DNA of 64,000 nucleotides from Chloroflexota bacterium. Its GTDB lineage: Bacteria; Chloroflexota; Anaerolineae; Anaerolineales; Anaerolineaceae. A program made the position numbers and the translations under genes. The notes under the pieces were generated by a model. The model made no database searches and was not told the origin of the DNA. It was given only the letters and a program-made list of their open reading frames with translations. Shown here one piece after another: positions 1 through 8,570 of this stretch (the stretch's first letter is position 1; every line of letters starts with the position of its first letter). Location of the stretch: contig WOUT01000012.1 of the NCBI GenBank assembly GCA_009773005.1, positions 1 to 64,000 of the forward strand. Direction: 5' to 3'.

Positions 1-101
1 GCGAGCTCTAAAAGGAAGACGACCAAATTAATTGCGACCAACCCCCAGGTAACCACAGGAATGAGCCTGCGCTGCGAGTTGTCATCACCGATTGGAAGCA
101 T
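1..101 (-). CDS. Rhomboid-family intramembrane serine protease, N-terminal fragment cut by window edge
   Basis: Reading the minus strand from the ATG at 101 gives MLPIGDDNSQRRLIPVVTWG and then a hydrophobic run. This is the usual opening of bacterial rhomboid proteases: a short 'IPIGDDN' head followed by the first membrane helix. A good Shine-Dalgarno (AGGAG, spacing about 6) lies just upstream. The catalytic Ser/His helices would lie outside the window, so the call rests on the N-terminal signature only. It is too short for the ORF track. Confidence 0.65.
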   Translation of the reverse strand, partial: MLPIGDDNSQRRLIPVVTWGLVAINLVVFLLEL

Positions 102-128
102 GAGTTACTCCTGATTACAGATAATCCA

Positions 129-148
129 GAAACGAGAAACGAGAAACG
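129..148. repeat. Short tandem repeat (GAAACGA units)
   Basis: Nearly three direct copies of GAAACGA lie in the intergenic stretch upstream of the rhomboid gene. A loosely related AACGAAT-rich stretch follows near 200-225. No function is visible; it could be slippage-derived filler. Confidence 0.5.
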
Positions 149-326
149 TATAAAGTGTTTACATAAAATATGCAAATATTTGAGCCAGGTATTCGTTTAT
201 AAAAACGAATCGAAACGAATAGAGAACCAGACACAGTGATTATGTTCAACAATTTAAGTATATGCCTTTTGTCAAGAAGGTACTATAGAAAGAACAGAAG
301 ATTTGACTATAACCTAATGAAAATCC

Positions 327-770
327 TTAAGTCGCTTTTTTACATCCTTCGATCAATGGAAACGAGTTCGGATCAATCTTAAGCGAGTCGGCCTGTTCAT
401 CTGATACAGTACCTATTTCTATCTTAATGGAAGCTCCGGTTTCTTCAGACAGTGGCTCAGTCAGTTGTTCGTAGTAATCCCCAAAATGAATCCCAGATTC
501 ACGATAATCGTGTCCTGCCTGAACAAAGAACGCTAATTCAATTGTTCCTTCAAGAGACGTCAGAATGATCACCGCATCTGTCTTGCTATTATTTTCAACT
601 GATAATGATGTAAGTGAAAATTTGTTGAAGCAGCGGTCAGCCAGTATTGTTCCGTTAATAGGGCGGTAACTGCTGGAAGGCATGGATTTACAGTCAAAAT
701 CAATTTGAACCCCTTTTTGTTCGCCCGTTTGAATCCAACCAATTTCACCGCCGGTAGTCCTGACTTTCAA
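327..770 (-). pseudogene. Downstream part of an SH3-domain lipoprotein gene interrupted by an in-frame TAG
   Basis: This ORF is in exactly the same frame as 789..1097, separated only by TAG at 789-791 and six further codons (T-G-N-C-T-W). Read through, those codons complete a bacterial SH3 strand: ...TGNCTWLKVRTTGGEIGWI. The TTG listed as a start sits in the middle of that domain and has no ribosome site, so it is not a real start. The remaining ~125 residues form a beta-rich domain of unknown family. A CAG-to-TAG change would explain the break. The intact product would be a ~256-aa secreted lipoprotein. Independent translation is unlikely. Confidence 0.7.
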
Positions 771-788
771 CCATGTACAATTTCCGGT

Positions 789-1097
789 CTACCCGATGGG
801 TTGAAGAATTTGTCCATCGGTTAGACTAAGGATCGCCTGAGACTTGGATTGTGAAACTTCATAAAGATAAAGGGCATTTCCAACCACAGTAACTAACGGG
901 GGAGTCTCTGTTTCTGTCGGGAAAGGTGATGGTAAAGGCGCAGTTGCTCCTCCCTGTGTCTTGGTTGCGACTAAGGGGGTTATTATAGTAACAACGGGTT
1001 CACGTTCAACCAGGGTCCGTGAAACAGGGTGAGCACATGCAGACAAAATAGCGATTGAAAGGATAAAAATCGATAGTTTTTCGAGTACAAAATACAT
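789..1097 (-). CDS. Lipoprotein N-terminal part (signal peptide, Thr/Pro linker, first half of SH3 domain), ends at in-frame TAG
   Basis: The product opens with a lipoprotein signal peptide: a hydrophobic run and then the lipobox LSAC at about residues 18-21. A Thr/Pro-rich linker follows (PLPSPFPTETETPP), then the first strands of a bacterial SH3 domain (NALYLYEVSQSKSQAIL..). Translation stops at TAG within the SH3 domain, and the rest lies in frame at 327..770. The start ATG at 1097 has a GGGGATC ribosome site. A truncated lipoprotein could still be exported, but half an SH3 fold is unlikely to be stable. Treat it as one broken gene with the next ORF. Confidence 0.65.
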   Translation of the reverse strand: MYFVLEKLSIFILSIAILSACAHPVSRTLVEREPVVTIITPLVATKTQGGATAPLPSPFPTETETPPLVTVVGNALYLYEVSQSKSQAILSLTDGQILQPIG

Positions 1098-1193
1098 TTC
1101 TTGATCCCCATAAAAAAGGGCACGGCGCTGGTGAATGTGTTGGGGGTCGCTGTGCAGGCAAAGAATGCCTTCCCGCGATGCTATATGTTTTAA

Positions 1194-1643
1194 TTACTCC
1201 CCGTAACCGCGCCCAAGAATGTATTTTTCCATGTTGTCGATGAGCAGGTTTTTGTCTTCGATCACCTGTTTAACCACATCACCGATCGAGATCAACCCCA
1301 CCAGCTGATCACCATTACAAACCGGCAAATGGCGGATGTGTTTAGTGGTCATCAATGCCATGCACTCGTCAATGGTCTCTGAAGGGGTAACGCTGAAGAC
1401 GTCTTCGGTCATAAAGGATTCAACAGGCAATTTGAGCAGCAGGGTCTTTTCTTTGGCAACTTCGCGAACGAAATCCCGTTCCGAAAAGATGCCCACCGGT
1501 TTTTTGTGATCCATCACCAACAAAGCGCCAATATTTTTCTCTGCCATCAATTCCAGCGCCTCAATCACCGTTGTGCCTTTCTCAACTGTGTAAACTTCCT
1601 GCCCTTTGGCTTTTAAAACCATGCTAACGAGAATCATTGTCAC
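1194..1643 (-). CDS. Tandem CBS-domain protein
   Basis: The 149 residues consist almost entirely of two CBS motifs (roughly residues 10-65 and 75-135). Each ends in the typical GIFSERDFV / GLISIGDVV strand-helix. CBS pairs bind adenosyl nucleotides and normally sense energy state. There is no attached enzymatic domain, so this is a stand-alone module of the type often found beside stress genes. It lies downstream of clpC but is separated from it by a terminator, so it is probably transcribed on its own. The specific ligand cannot be told from sequence. Confidence 0.9.
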   Translation of the reverse strand: MTMILVSMVLKAKGQEVYTVEKGTTVIEALELMAEKNIGALLVMDHKKPVGIFSERDFVREVAKEKTLLLKLPVESFMTEDVFSVTPSETIDECMALMTTKHIRHLPVCNGDQLVGLISIGDVVKQVIEDKNLLIDNMEKYILGRGYGE

Positions 1644-1732
1644 TCCTTTCAGAATATTAAATACCTGTGAATTGACACTGGATTAAGTATAGAATGAATC
1701 CGCAAAAGTTACAATCACCAACAAACAATTTA

Positions 1733-1758
1733 CCCCTCTTCACTTTTTTTGAGAGGGG
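1733..1758. repeat. Hairpin CCCCTC/GAGGGG in intergenic gap
   Basis: A 6-bp stem flanks a T-rich loop between the CBS gene and the clpC terminator. The same CCCCTC...GAGGGG words recur in the hairpin after dnaN (57537-57563), so it may be a member of a small dispersed hairpin family. It is not clearly a terminator, because the T tract is in the loop. Confidence 0.4.
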
Positions 1759-1830
1759 TCAGGGGCGAGATTTTAATTATTTTTAATCAATACGCGCTAA
1801 CAGTACTTTAGAAAATAGGCTGCTTCCAAC

Positions 1831-1860
1831 AAAAAGCCCCAGATTTCTCTGCGGCTTTTT
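1831..1860 (-). terminator. Intrinsic terminator of clpC
   Basis: AAAAAGCC...GGCTTTTT is a perfect 8-bp stem that gives a GC core followed by a U tract on the minus strand. It starts 10 bases after the clpC stop. Confidence 0.8.
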
Positions 1861-1869
1861 ACATTTCAT

Positions 1870-4374
1870 CTAAGCTGGCACCTGCTCCGGTTTCTCTTCC
1901 AGGCGGGCGGCTTTCTTTTTCTTTTCGCGCTTGAGTATGATCTCTTTCTCTTTGTTCAGGTCCACCAGAATCGTATCTCCGTCGTTGAACTCATGAGAGA
2001 GAACAGCGTCAGACAGACGATCTTCCACTTTGTCCTGCAAGACTCGGCGCAAGGGGCGCGCGCCCATGTCAGGGTTATAGCCCTGATTGGCAAGATAATC
2101 CAATGCGGCTTCAGAAGCCTTCAGCTCGATGTTGTGATCGCGCATGCGCATCGAAACTTTTTCAAGCTCCACGTTGACGATCTGGCGGATGTGTACCTGG
2201 TTGAGTGGATGGAAGACGATCACCCCGTCCAGACGGTTGATAAACTCGGGGCGGAAAACTTTTTTTAGCGACTCAAGCAGTTTTTTACGCATGTCTTCAT
2301 AGTTCTGGGTCTCTTCTTCTTTTTCGTCCTTTTTAAGGGAGAAGCCCAGCGCCCCCTGGCGGCGGATCATATCCGCGCCGATGTTGGAGGTCATGATAAT
2401 GATGGCGTTGCGGAAGTCCACCTTGTGCCCGCGGGCATCAGTGAGCTGCCCTTCTTCCATGATCTGCAGCAGCATATTGTGCGCTTCTGGGTGCGCCTTT
2501 TCGATCTCATCGAAGACCACGATGGAATACGGCCGGCGGCGGATTGCTTCGGTGAGTTGACCGGCTTCTTCGAACCCTACATACCCAGGGGGGGCGCCAA
2601 CCAGGCGGCTGACGTTGTGGCGTTCCATAAACTCAGACATGTCGATCTGGATGAGCGATTCTTCGCTTCCAAACAGAAAATTGGCAAGCGTTTTGGCGAG
2701 AGCCGTTTTGCCTACGCCGGTTGGGCCGAGGAACATGAATGATCCAATTGGGCGGCGCGGGTCTTTGAGCCCGGCGCGTCCGCGGCGGACGGCTTTGGAG
2801 ATGGTCTGAATGGCTTCGTCTTGCCCGACAATGCTCTTGCGCATTTCGTCTTCCATGTGCAGCAGGCGCTCAGATTCTTCGGTGGCAAGCTGCATAATAG
2901 GCACGCCCGTCCACATTGAAACCAGTTCGGCGATATCCTCGCTGGTGACAACCGGGCTGTTAGAGCGGTCCCAGCCGGTGCGCAGTTTTTCGATCTGGGC
3001 TTTGAGACCGGATTCTTTATCGGTAATTTCCTGGGCATCATCATTGCGCCCGCTTTCCACAGCGGCAGTCCGGTCTGCCCGCAAGACACGCAATTGAGTC
3101 ATCAGGTCTTTGAAGGTTTGGGCTGCCGGGCTTTTATACATACGCACCCGGGAGGAGGCTTCATCGATCAAGTCAATGGCCTTATCAGGCAGGAAGCGTT
3201 CGGTCACATAGCGCGACGAGAGGTGCGCCGCGGACTCCACGGCTTCATCCGAAATGACCAGGCGGTGATGTTCTTCATAGGCTTTGCGAATGCCTTTGAG
3301 TATCTGGATGGTTTCTTCCACGGTGGGTTCTACCACCACAATGGGTTGGAAGCGCCTTTCAAGGGCGGCATCAGTTTCGATGTGTTTGCGATATTCATCA
3401 AACGTGGTGGCGCCAACAACCTGCAGTTCGCCGCGGGAGAGGGCGGGTTTGAGGATGTTGGCCGCGTCTACGGTGGAACCTGCAGAACCGGCGCCTACCA
3501 GCATATGCAGCTCATCAATGAACAAGATCGATTTTGATGCTTTCAGTTCCTCGATGACTCGCTTCAAACGCTCTTCGAACTGTCCGCGGTACATGGTGCC
3601 GGCGACCAGCGAACCCACGTCCAACTGGAGCACTCGCTTGCCGATCAAGGGCGCGGGGACGTCACCGTCAACGATGCGCTGGGCGAGTCCTTCCACGATT
3701 GCGGTCTTGCCGACACCCGGTTCACCGATGAGAGCTGGGTTATTTTTGTTGCGGCGGGCGAGGATCTGGATGAGACGTTCGATCTCTTTCTGACGCCCGA
3801 TGACCGGGTCCAGTTTGCCTTCTTCCGCCAAAGTGGTGAGATCAACAGCCAGTTGATCGACCAAAGGAGTCTTGGCTTCTTTTTTATCAGCCTTGCGGGC
3901 GAGGGGCGCCTGCCCGGCGGTGGCCGGGGAATTGGTGGCTTCGTCCATGGCGCGGCGTACCTGGCGGCGCACCTGCTCTGGGGTGACGCCCAGTTTTTTG
4001 AGTACTTCAATGGCCTGCCCCTCGGTGGAGCGGGTAAGCGCTAAAAGCAGATGTTCTGTGCCGATGAATTGATGCCCCAGTAAACGGGCTTCTTCGATGG
4101 CAAATTCAAGCACCTGCTGGGTGCCTTTGGAAAGTTCGATGGTGGGGGTTTCCTGCAGCCCCAGCCCGGTGAGCCTTTCGATCATTTCACGCACGCGGTC
4201 AGTTTCAAGCCCCAGTTCGCGCAGGGCGTGACTCGCGATGCCGCCGTCCTCTTCGATGAGGCCGACCAGCAGATGTTCGGTGTTGATGGTGGCGTGCCGC
4301 AGCCGTTCTGCTTCTTGATGAGCCAGAGATAGAACCCGCCGCGCTCTTTGTGTAAATCGTTCCATACCAGCCAA
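1870..4374 (-). CDS. clpC: ATP-dependent Clp protease ATPase subunit ClpC
   Basis: This is an 834-aa Hsp100/ClpC unfoldase, which feeds substrates to ClpP in the cytoplasm. Two Clp-N repeats fill residues 1-145. AAA module 1 has Walker A GEPGVGKT at ~217 and Walker B FIDEL near 285. A middle region of UVR/coiled-coil type follows, then AAA module 2 with GPTGVGKT near 550 and the arginine-rich C-terminal D2-small domain (MGARPLRR). Length fits ClpC rather than ClpA or ClpB. The start is the TTG at 4374: AGGAGG sits 5 nt ahead of it, whereas the ATG at 4365 would be 14 nt away. No CtsR-mcsAB genes precede it and I found no CIRCE or CtsR box upstream. Confidence 0.97.
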   Translation of the reverse strand: MAGMERFTQRARRVLSLAHQEAERLRHATINTEHLLVGLIEEDGGIASHALRELGLETDRVREMIERLTGLGLQETPTIELSKGTQQVLEFAIEEARLLGHQFIGTEHLLLALTRSTEGQAIEVLKKLGVTPEQVRRQVRRAMDEATNSPATAGQAPLARKADKKEAKTPLVDQLAVDLTTLAEEGKLDPVIGRQKEIERLIQILARRNKNNPALIGEPGVGKTAIVEGLAQRIVDGDVPAPLIGKRVLQLDVGSLVAGTMYRGQFEERLKRVIEELKASKSILFIDELHMLVGAGSAGSTVDAANILKPALSRGELQVVGATTFDEYRKHIETDAALERRFQPIVVVEPTVEETIQILKGIRKAYEEHHRLVISDEAVESAAHLSSRYVTERFLPDKAIDLIDEASSRVRMYKSPAAQTFKDLMTQLRVLRADRTAAVESGRNDDAQEITDKESGLKAQIEKLRTGWDRSNSPVVTSEDIAELVSMWTGVPIMQLATEESERLLHMEDEMRKSIVGQDEAIQTISKAVRRGRAGLKDPRRPIGSFMFLGPTGVGKTALAKTLANFLFGSEESLIQIDMSEFMERHNVSRLVGAPPGYVGFEEAGQLTEAIRRRPYSIVVFDEIEKAHPEAHNMLLQIMEEGQLTDARGHKVDFRNAIIIMTSNIGADMIRRQGALGFSLKKDEKEEETQNYEDMRKKLLESLKKVFRPEFINRLDGVIVFHPLNQVHIRQIVNVELEKVSMRMRDHNIELKASEAALDYLANQGYNPDMGARPLRRVLQDKVEDRLSDAVLSHEFNDGDTILVDLNKEKEIILKREKKKKAARLEEKPEQVPA

Positions 4375-4608
4375 AGATTCCTCCTGAAACTTCGCAACTC
4401 TCTACCATTAATGAATAGAAAGGTTCATATTGTAGTCGATAAAAACCACACTCGTTAACTCGATTTTACCAGTTTTCAAAGCGCTTTACAGTGCCCGTCT
4501 AAGCATTGTAACAGGGGGATATAAATATCTGATTAGAATTTAGAATGTGGAAAGAGAAGAGGCAAAGATTTTAGAACCTTTTAACCACGAACATGTGACG
4601 CAAAAACC

Positions 4609-4649
4609 GCGAAAGTACGAAATTGATTTTATAGTTTCGTGTATTTCGC
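4609..4649. repeat. Imperfect inverted repeat, REP-like, between dsrE and clpC
   Basis: GCGAAAGTACGAAA and TTTCGTGTATTTCGC face each other across an 11-base loop, preceded by 'ttaaccacgaac'. This wording resembles the 'accacgaag..cgcgaaa' dispersed repeats common in environmental Chloroflexota genomes. That resemblance is from memory, not a search. It occupies much of the ~340-base gap 4375-4717, in which I see no gene. Confidence 0.45.
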
Positions 4650-4717
4650 ACCGCAGACGCCTCCCCAAAGAACAGCGTGGTGAGCAGCGCCAACTGATTT
4701 TGGCCGGCACTCCCAAA

Positions 4718-5071
4718 TCAGAAGGTGAGCACCTTGTCCGATTCGACCGTCCATTGCGTGAGTTCGCTCATGGTGCTCATCTCCACGCCTTCCACCAACC
4801 CAAGGGTTTTGATCCCGCGCGCATCAGCGCAAGTACCGCAGGCTTTGACATGCCCTCCCTTGCTGATCACAGACCGCAGCATGCGTTCGTTGTTGTAATA
4901 CCCTTGCGGGGTGGTTTGGTTTGGCAAAACGCAAGTAACGGCGTCAGCCATGAGAAAAACTTGAACTTCAACTTCAACATGCTCTTTTTGCAGCATCATG
5001 GCCATGCGCAGTGCGTTATAGGCTTTCTCTGATCCGTAAGGAGCATCATTGATGATAAACAGTGTTTTCAT
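4718..5071 (-). CDS. DsrE-family sulfur-relay-like protein
   Basis: The 117-aa product has the DsrE/YchN fold signature: an N-terminal strand and helix with conserved NDAPYGSEKAYNALRMA. A later conserved segment carries a CGTC pair (GGHVKACGTCADARGI), the position where DsrE-type proteins hold their active cysteine. DsrE family members move or bind sulfur, or act as small peroxiredoxin-like folds; the substrate here is unknown. A GAGGAAAA ribosome site precedes the ATG. The gene lies 20 nt downstream of the EamA transporter gene, so the two are probably co-transcribed. Confidence 0.85.
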   Translation of the reverse strand: MKTLFIINDAPYGSEKAYNALRMAMMLQKEHVEVEVQVFLMADAVTCVLPNQTTPQGYYNNERMLRSVISKGGHVKACGTCADARGIKTLGLVEGVEMSTMSELTQWTVESDKVLTF

Positions 5072-5091
5072 TTTTCCTCGCAGTTTATTAA

Positions 5092-6009
5092 TTAAGAAAA
5101 ATGGACATGCCGGTGATGAATATCAGGCATGTGATGGTGAGAGTGTTCTGTATCGGCGTGAGTGTGGAGATGTGAATGACTTTTAATGGGCTCTCCGTCA
5201 TGGTCCTGTTCATGATGCCCATCCTTGTGAGAATGTGAGTGCTCGTGAATGCTTTTGCTATGAAGATGCTGATGTATGTGTTCTTCGCCTGCTAAAAACA
5301 GTGTTCCGATCACCATCAGCGGGAGAGCCACGAAAAACATCCCTCCGGGCAACTCCCGAAACACCAGAAAGGACAAGATCATGCCCGCCAGGGGGGCGGT
5401 TCCAAAAACCGCGCTCGTGCGAGCCGCGCCAAGTGAACGCATGGCACGGATGAACAGCACGATGCTGATGCCGTAACAAAAGCAACCCAGCAGCATCGCG
5501 CGCAAAATGACCCCTGCGACCGGGAGTGGGTTTCCCAGAACCAAAGCTAACGCCAACGAAAAACTGCCTGCCGCCAGTCCCTTGATGGTGACGATACTTA
5601 GAGGGTCTTTCGCAGAGATGTTGCGGGTGAAGTTATTGTCGATGCCCCACAGGATGCAGGCAGCAATGATGCCCAGTGCCCCAATGGAAAACCCCCAACC
5701 ATCAGACAAGTTTATGGATAGGATAATGCTTGATAATGTTATGAGACCCACTGCCCACCAGGCACGGCGGCTGATCGCTTCTTTAAAAACCAGCACCGCG
5801 ATAAATGTTGTCGCGACACCTTCAAAATTCAGGAGCAGTGACGCTGTGGCGGCAGGAGTGATTTTTAGACTGAAAAGCAAAGTGATCGGAGCGGCGACGC
5901 CGCCCGCGATGACTGCACCGGCCAGCCACAAAAAGTCGGGTCTCTTGATTTGAGCTTCACTTTCGAGCTTTTTTTTGTTCATTTGCTGAATTAGTTTTAC
6001 CGTTAGCAA
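5092..6009 (-). CDS. EamA/DMT-family transporter with His-rich C-terminal tail; 5' end appears damaged
   Basis: A ten-helix drug/metabolite transporter fold is recognisable from residue ~25 on, as two EamA halves. The last ~64 residues contain about 23 histidines (HIHQHLHSKSIHEHSHSH...), which suggests divalent metal binding. The annotated TTG start has no ribosome site and begins inside what is normally the LYLGSG-GLL segment between helices 1 and 2. Upstream in the same frame SCIPLAAFLYLGSGFGLL continues without a Met. In another frame MMRNRYYPIAQALLAA starts at 6098, which looks like the true N-terminus. Helix 1 and the frame are therefore lost between 6010 and 6098. It may be a pseudogene or a recent deletion. 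Confidence 0.8.
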   Translation of the reverse strand: MLTVKLIQQMNKKKLESEAQIKRPDFLWLAGAVIAGGVAAPITLLFSLKITPAATASLLLNFEGVATTFIAVLVFKEAISRRAWWAVGLITLSSIILSINLSDGWGFSIGALGIIAACILWGIDNNFTRNISAKDPLSIVTIKGLAAGSFSLALALVLGNPLPVAGVILRAMLLGCFCYGISIVLFIRAMRSLGAARTSAVFGTAPLAGMILSFLVFRELPGGMFFVALPLMVIGTLFLAGEEHIHQHLHSKSIHEHSHSHKDGHHEQDHDGEPIKSHSHLHTHADTEHSHHHMPDIHHRHVHFS

Positions 6010-6097
6010 ACCAAATCCGCTGCCAAGGTATAAAAAGGCAGCCAGGGGTATGCAGCTAACAGAGCTTGAGCTATTGGGTAATAACGGTTTCGCATCA

Positions 6098-6464
6098 TAT
6101 CAAATTTGATTATATTTCATATTTTCATGAATTCCGGTACGCACTCAGGTCGGCTTTTTCAAAAAGGGCGACGGGGGCTTACATAATCTTTTCGTGCTTA
6201 AAAAGCTATTCTCTGTGATCTTTGCGGCTCTGTGTAATTAACTAAATCAGGGCGACCGGTTGTGTCACCCTGCAAAATCCCTTTCAAGATAAATTGTCCG
6301 GTTTTCTCCGCGAGCTTTGCGGCTCAGCGTGAGACGGGTTGGGGATTCCCGGAAAAGCATCCATGCCGGCCCGATGTTCCTCGGGAGGACGATGTGCTTC
6401 AGGCTCTAAAAACGAGCTTTCGCAACACTGGCACTATCCGACAGTGCAAGCGTGACAACCTATT
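6098..6464. other. Intergenic stretch without a gene
   Basis: About 365 bases between the damaged transporter gene and the M42 peptidase stop. It contains phrases shared with other gaps: 'gagctttgcggctc', and 'gatgttcctcgggagga', which resembles 'cagtgtccttcgggaggt' at 14950. A small hairpin GCACTatccgacAGTGC lies near 6430. The plus ORF 6262..6534 has no ribosome site or family likeness. I read it as non-coding with dispersed-repeat fragments. Confidence 0.5.
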
Positions 6465-7511
6465 TCAATTCAACAAATATGCTAACAGCCAGCGGGTGGT
6501 ATCCACCAGGGCATCGGTGTGGGTGCGTTCGTAGTTGTGCGAAGCATCGACCCCCGGGCCGATGAGGGCGATGGGCATGTTGCCGCCCGCGCGCCAGTAG
6601 GCGCTGGCATCCGAGCTGTAGGTCGGGTAAATATCCACGTGGTAAGGAATATTGAACAGATCTCCGAGATCGCGCAGGCGTTGGCTCATGCCATGATGGT
6701 AGGGTCCGCTTGAATCTTTGACGCAGATGGTGGCGTGATACTCGTCCGAAGTTTGACCTTCACCCACGGCAGCCATATCCACTGCCAGCAGTTCAGAGAT
6801 CCTGACCGGGAAGTCAGTCAGTGCGAAATGCCCCATCTCTTCATAATTATTGACATAGATATAGGTCGTCTGAACCGGTTTCAGATTAGCGGAGGTCAGG
6901 CTGCGTACGGCTTCCACCAGGCACGCCACGCAGGCTTTATCGTCCAAGTGACGCGAGCGCACAAAACCATTGGTCAGTTCCACGCGCGGATCGAACGCTA
7001 CAAAGTCGCCCACGCTGATGCCCAGGTCAGCGGTCTGGTCCGCGGTGGTCACCCGTTCATCTAGGCGGACTTCCATGTTATCCTGGTCGCGTTTGGTCTC
7101 ACCCAGCCGGTTGCCGAAAACATGAATGGAGGCGGTGTTGATCATAATCGAACCACGGATGCGTTTGCCCTTGCGATTGAAAATAATGCAGCCTTCGCCT
7201 TCCACTGTGTTCCAGACCACCCCGCCAATGGCGGTAAGCAGCAATTTTCCATTGGGTTTAATGGCTTTGACCATCGCGCCGAGGGTATCCGCGTGGGCGG
7301 TGAGGGCGCGCGGAGCGGCGTCCTGTTCGCCGGGGAGAGTGACCAGCAGTCCGCCTTTGGGAAGTTTATGTGTGGTGACGCCCGGCAGGTTGCGAAAGAC
7401 GCGGTCGATCAGTGCGATGGCCTCGTCCGTAAAACCGGTCGGGCTGGGGGTTTTGAGAAGATCGACCAGGAATTTGGTCAGTAAACCATCATCAACCTGT
7501 GGAAGCTGCAT
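6465..7511 (-). CDS. M42-family metallopeptidase (glutamyl aminopeptidase / endoglucanase M type)
   Basis: This 348-aa cytoplasmic aminopeptidase of the M42 (TET) family has the di-metal ligands in the expected order: HADTLGAM (first His/Asp), the LDDKACVA Asp that bridges the metals, the NNYEEMGH catalytic Glu pair, VDMAAVG, and a late SHNYERTH histidine. Such enzymes form dodecameric TET particles that trim peptides made by larger proteases. Here an M3 oligopeptidase lies 6 kb away. The start ATG at 7511 has GAGGTTTCTC before it. It sits 9 nt downstream of the thioesterase gene, so the two form an operon. Confidence 0.92.
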   Translation of the reverse strand: MQLPQVDDGLLTKFLVDLLKTPSPTGFTDEAIALIDRVFRNLPGVTTHKLPKGGLLVTLPGEQDAAPRALTAHADTLGAMVKAIKPNGKLLLTAIGGVVWNTVEGEGCIIFNRKGKRIRGSIMINTASIHVFGNRLGETKRDQDNMEVRLDERVTTADQTADLGISVGDFVAFDPRVELTNGFVRSRHLDDKACVACLVEAVRSLTSANLKPVQTTYIYVNNYEEMGHFALTDFPVRISELLAVDMAAVGEGQTSDEYHATICVKDSSGPYHHGMSQRLRDLGDLFNIPYHVDIYPTYSSDASAYWRAGGNMPIALIGPGVDASHNYERTHTDALVDTTRWLLAYLLN

Positions 7512-7520
7512 GAGAAACCT

Positions 7521-7952
7521 CTATCCTTTGGGGAATGACTTGCCTTCAAACGCTTCAAACTTCGCGCGTAGCTCGTCAGAAACCGGCACGGCTGATTTGG
7601 TGTGGTAATCGTAGGCAACCATGGTGGTCTCAATCACAGCGTGCAGCGGGGCGCCGGTCTCGCCTGTAATGTGGCTTTCCATCACGAGGCTTTTATTGCC
7701 AATTTTTGTCACGCCCATCGAGACGGTCACTGTGACGCCGGGATTGATTGGCACAAGATAGCGGCAGTGGATATCGCCAACGATGAGCGGGAGATCCCAA
7801 AAGGATTTTCCGTCAAAAAGTCCCAATTCCATTAGAAAGGCAAAGCGCGCTTGTTCAGCGAAGGTCAGGAAGCGGGTATTGTTGACATGCCACTGAGGAT
7901 CAAGGTCCCCATAACGAACGGGTATCGGGTAATGAAAGCGAAATTGATTCAT
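7521..7952 (-). CDS. Acyl-CoA thioesterase, 4HBT hotdog family
   Basis: The 143-aa hotdog-fold protein has the YbgC/4HBT active-site segment GDLDPQWHVNNTRFLTFAEQ, in which the Asp is the usual catalytic residue. It would hydrolyse short or aromatic acyl-CoA thioesters in the cytoplasm; the substrate is not predictable. The start codon follows TATAAT by only six bases and has no Shine-Dalgarno, so the message appears leaderless. The M42 peptidase gene follows immediately. Confidence 0.88.
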   Translation of the reverse strand: MNQFRFHYPIPVRYGDLDPQWHVNNTRFLTFAEQARFAFLMELGLFDGKSFWDLPLIVGDIHCRYLVPINPGVTVTVSMGVTKIGNKSLVMESHITGETGAPLHAVIETTMVAYDYHTKSAVPVSDELRAKFEAFEGKSFPKG

Positions 7953-7958
7953 AGGGAA

Positions 7959-7964
7959 ATTATA
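7959..7964 (-). promoter_or_regulatory. -10 box of a leaderless promoter for the thioesterase-M42 operon
   Basis: Minus-strand TATAAT is followed by TTCCCT and then ATG at 7952. With the usual -12 to -7 placement, +1 falls on the A of the start codon. The -35 is not clear. Confidence 0.55.
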
Positions 7965-8100
7965 CTCCGTCCTGGCTTTTATGATTTGAGCAGAGATAAT
8001 AATATTACATATGAATTACCATTGTCACTAGGTTTAAGAGGTCTAGAAGACTAAAATGGAGTAAAATAAAGACAAATTTTACCAAAAGAGGTGTATATCG

Positions 8101-8499
8101 ATGCAGATCACGAGACAAGCAGATTACGCCGTTCGAGCGATGCTCTATCTCGCCCGGCTTGAGCCGAATCAACGCGCTGCCACCAGTCAGATCGCGCAGA
8201 TCCAGAAAATTCCAGCTTCTTTTCTGGCCAAGATTATTTCTCAACTCTCCATCGCGGGGCTGATCCACACTTCCCGCGGAGCGCGCGGCGGGGTGTTGCT
8301 CTCACGGCCCGCTTCAGCCATCTCGCTGCTCGAAGTAGTTGAGGCAATTGACGGACCGATCACCCTAAACGAATGTACCCTCGCTCCTGACACCTGCGAG
8401 TTTTCCGGGGATTGCCCCATGCATAAAATCTGGGTTGAAACCCAGGATGATCTCGTTCAAAAACTGCGCAGTACAACCTTTGCAAGTTTTGTGGCATAA
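8101..8499 (+). CDS. Rrf2-family transcriptional regulator (IscR/NsrR-like)
   Basis: The 132-aa winged-helix regulator matches Rrf2 from its first residues (MQITRQADYAVRAMLYLA). It has the wing GLIHTSRGARGGVLLSRP and three cysteines in the cluster-binding spacing: C...DTC....GDC at roughly residues 97-110. It probably binds an Fe-S cluster and senses iron-sulfur, oxygen or NO status; which one cannot be told. GAGGTG precedes the ATG. It is divergent from the thioesterase gene. No isc/suf genes are adjacent. Confidence 0.92.
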   Translation: MQITRQADYAVRAMLYLARLEPNQRAATSQIAQIQKIPASFLAKIISQLSIAGLIHTSRGARGGVLLSRPASAISLLEVVEAIDGPITLNECTLAPDTCEFSGDCPMHKIWVETQDDLVQKLRSTTFASFVA

Positions 8500-8570
8500 T
8501 TGTTAAGACGATTGCATCGTGCAACCTGTGACCAAATTATCTTTTGTGTACAGGGGAGAGGTATGTTAAC

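Noticed and set aside
789-791. Pyrrolysine or recoded TAG
   Set aside because: No PYLIS-like context or pyl genes seen, and TAG ends ordinary genes in the window; a nonsense mutation is simpler.
4375-4546. CIRCE or CtsR operator upstream of clpC
   Set aside because: Read on both strands; no TTAGCACTC-N9-GAGTGCTAA and no tandem GGTCAAA heptads are present.
4547-5032. Plus-strand 161-aa ORF
   Set aside because: Antisense to the DsrE gene, which has clear family motifs; the upstream part is the REP-like inverted repeat.
6262-6534. 90-aa plus-strand ORF
   Set aside because: No ribosome site, overlaps the M42 gene end and repeat-like text.
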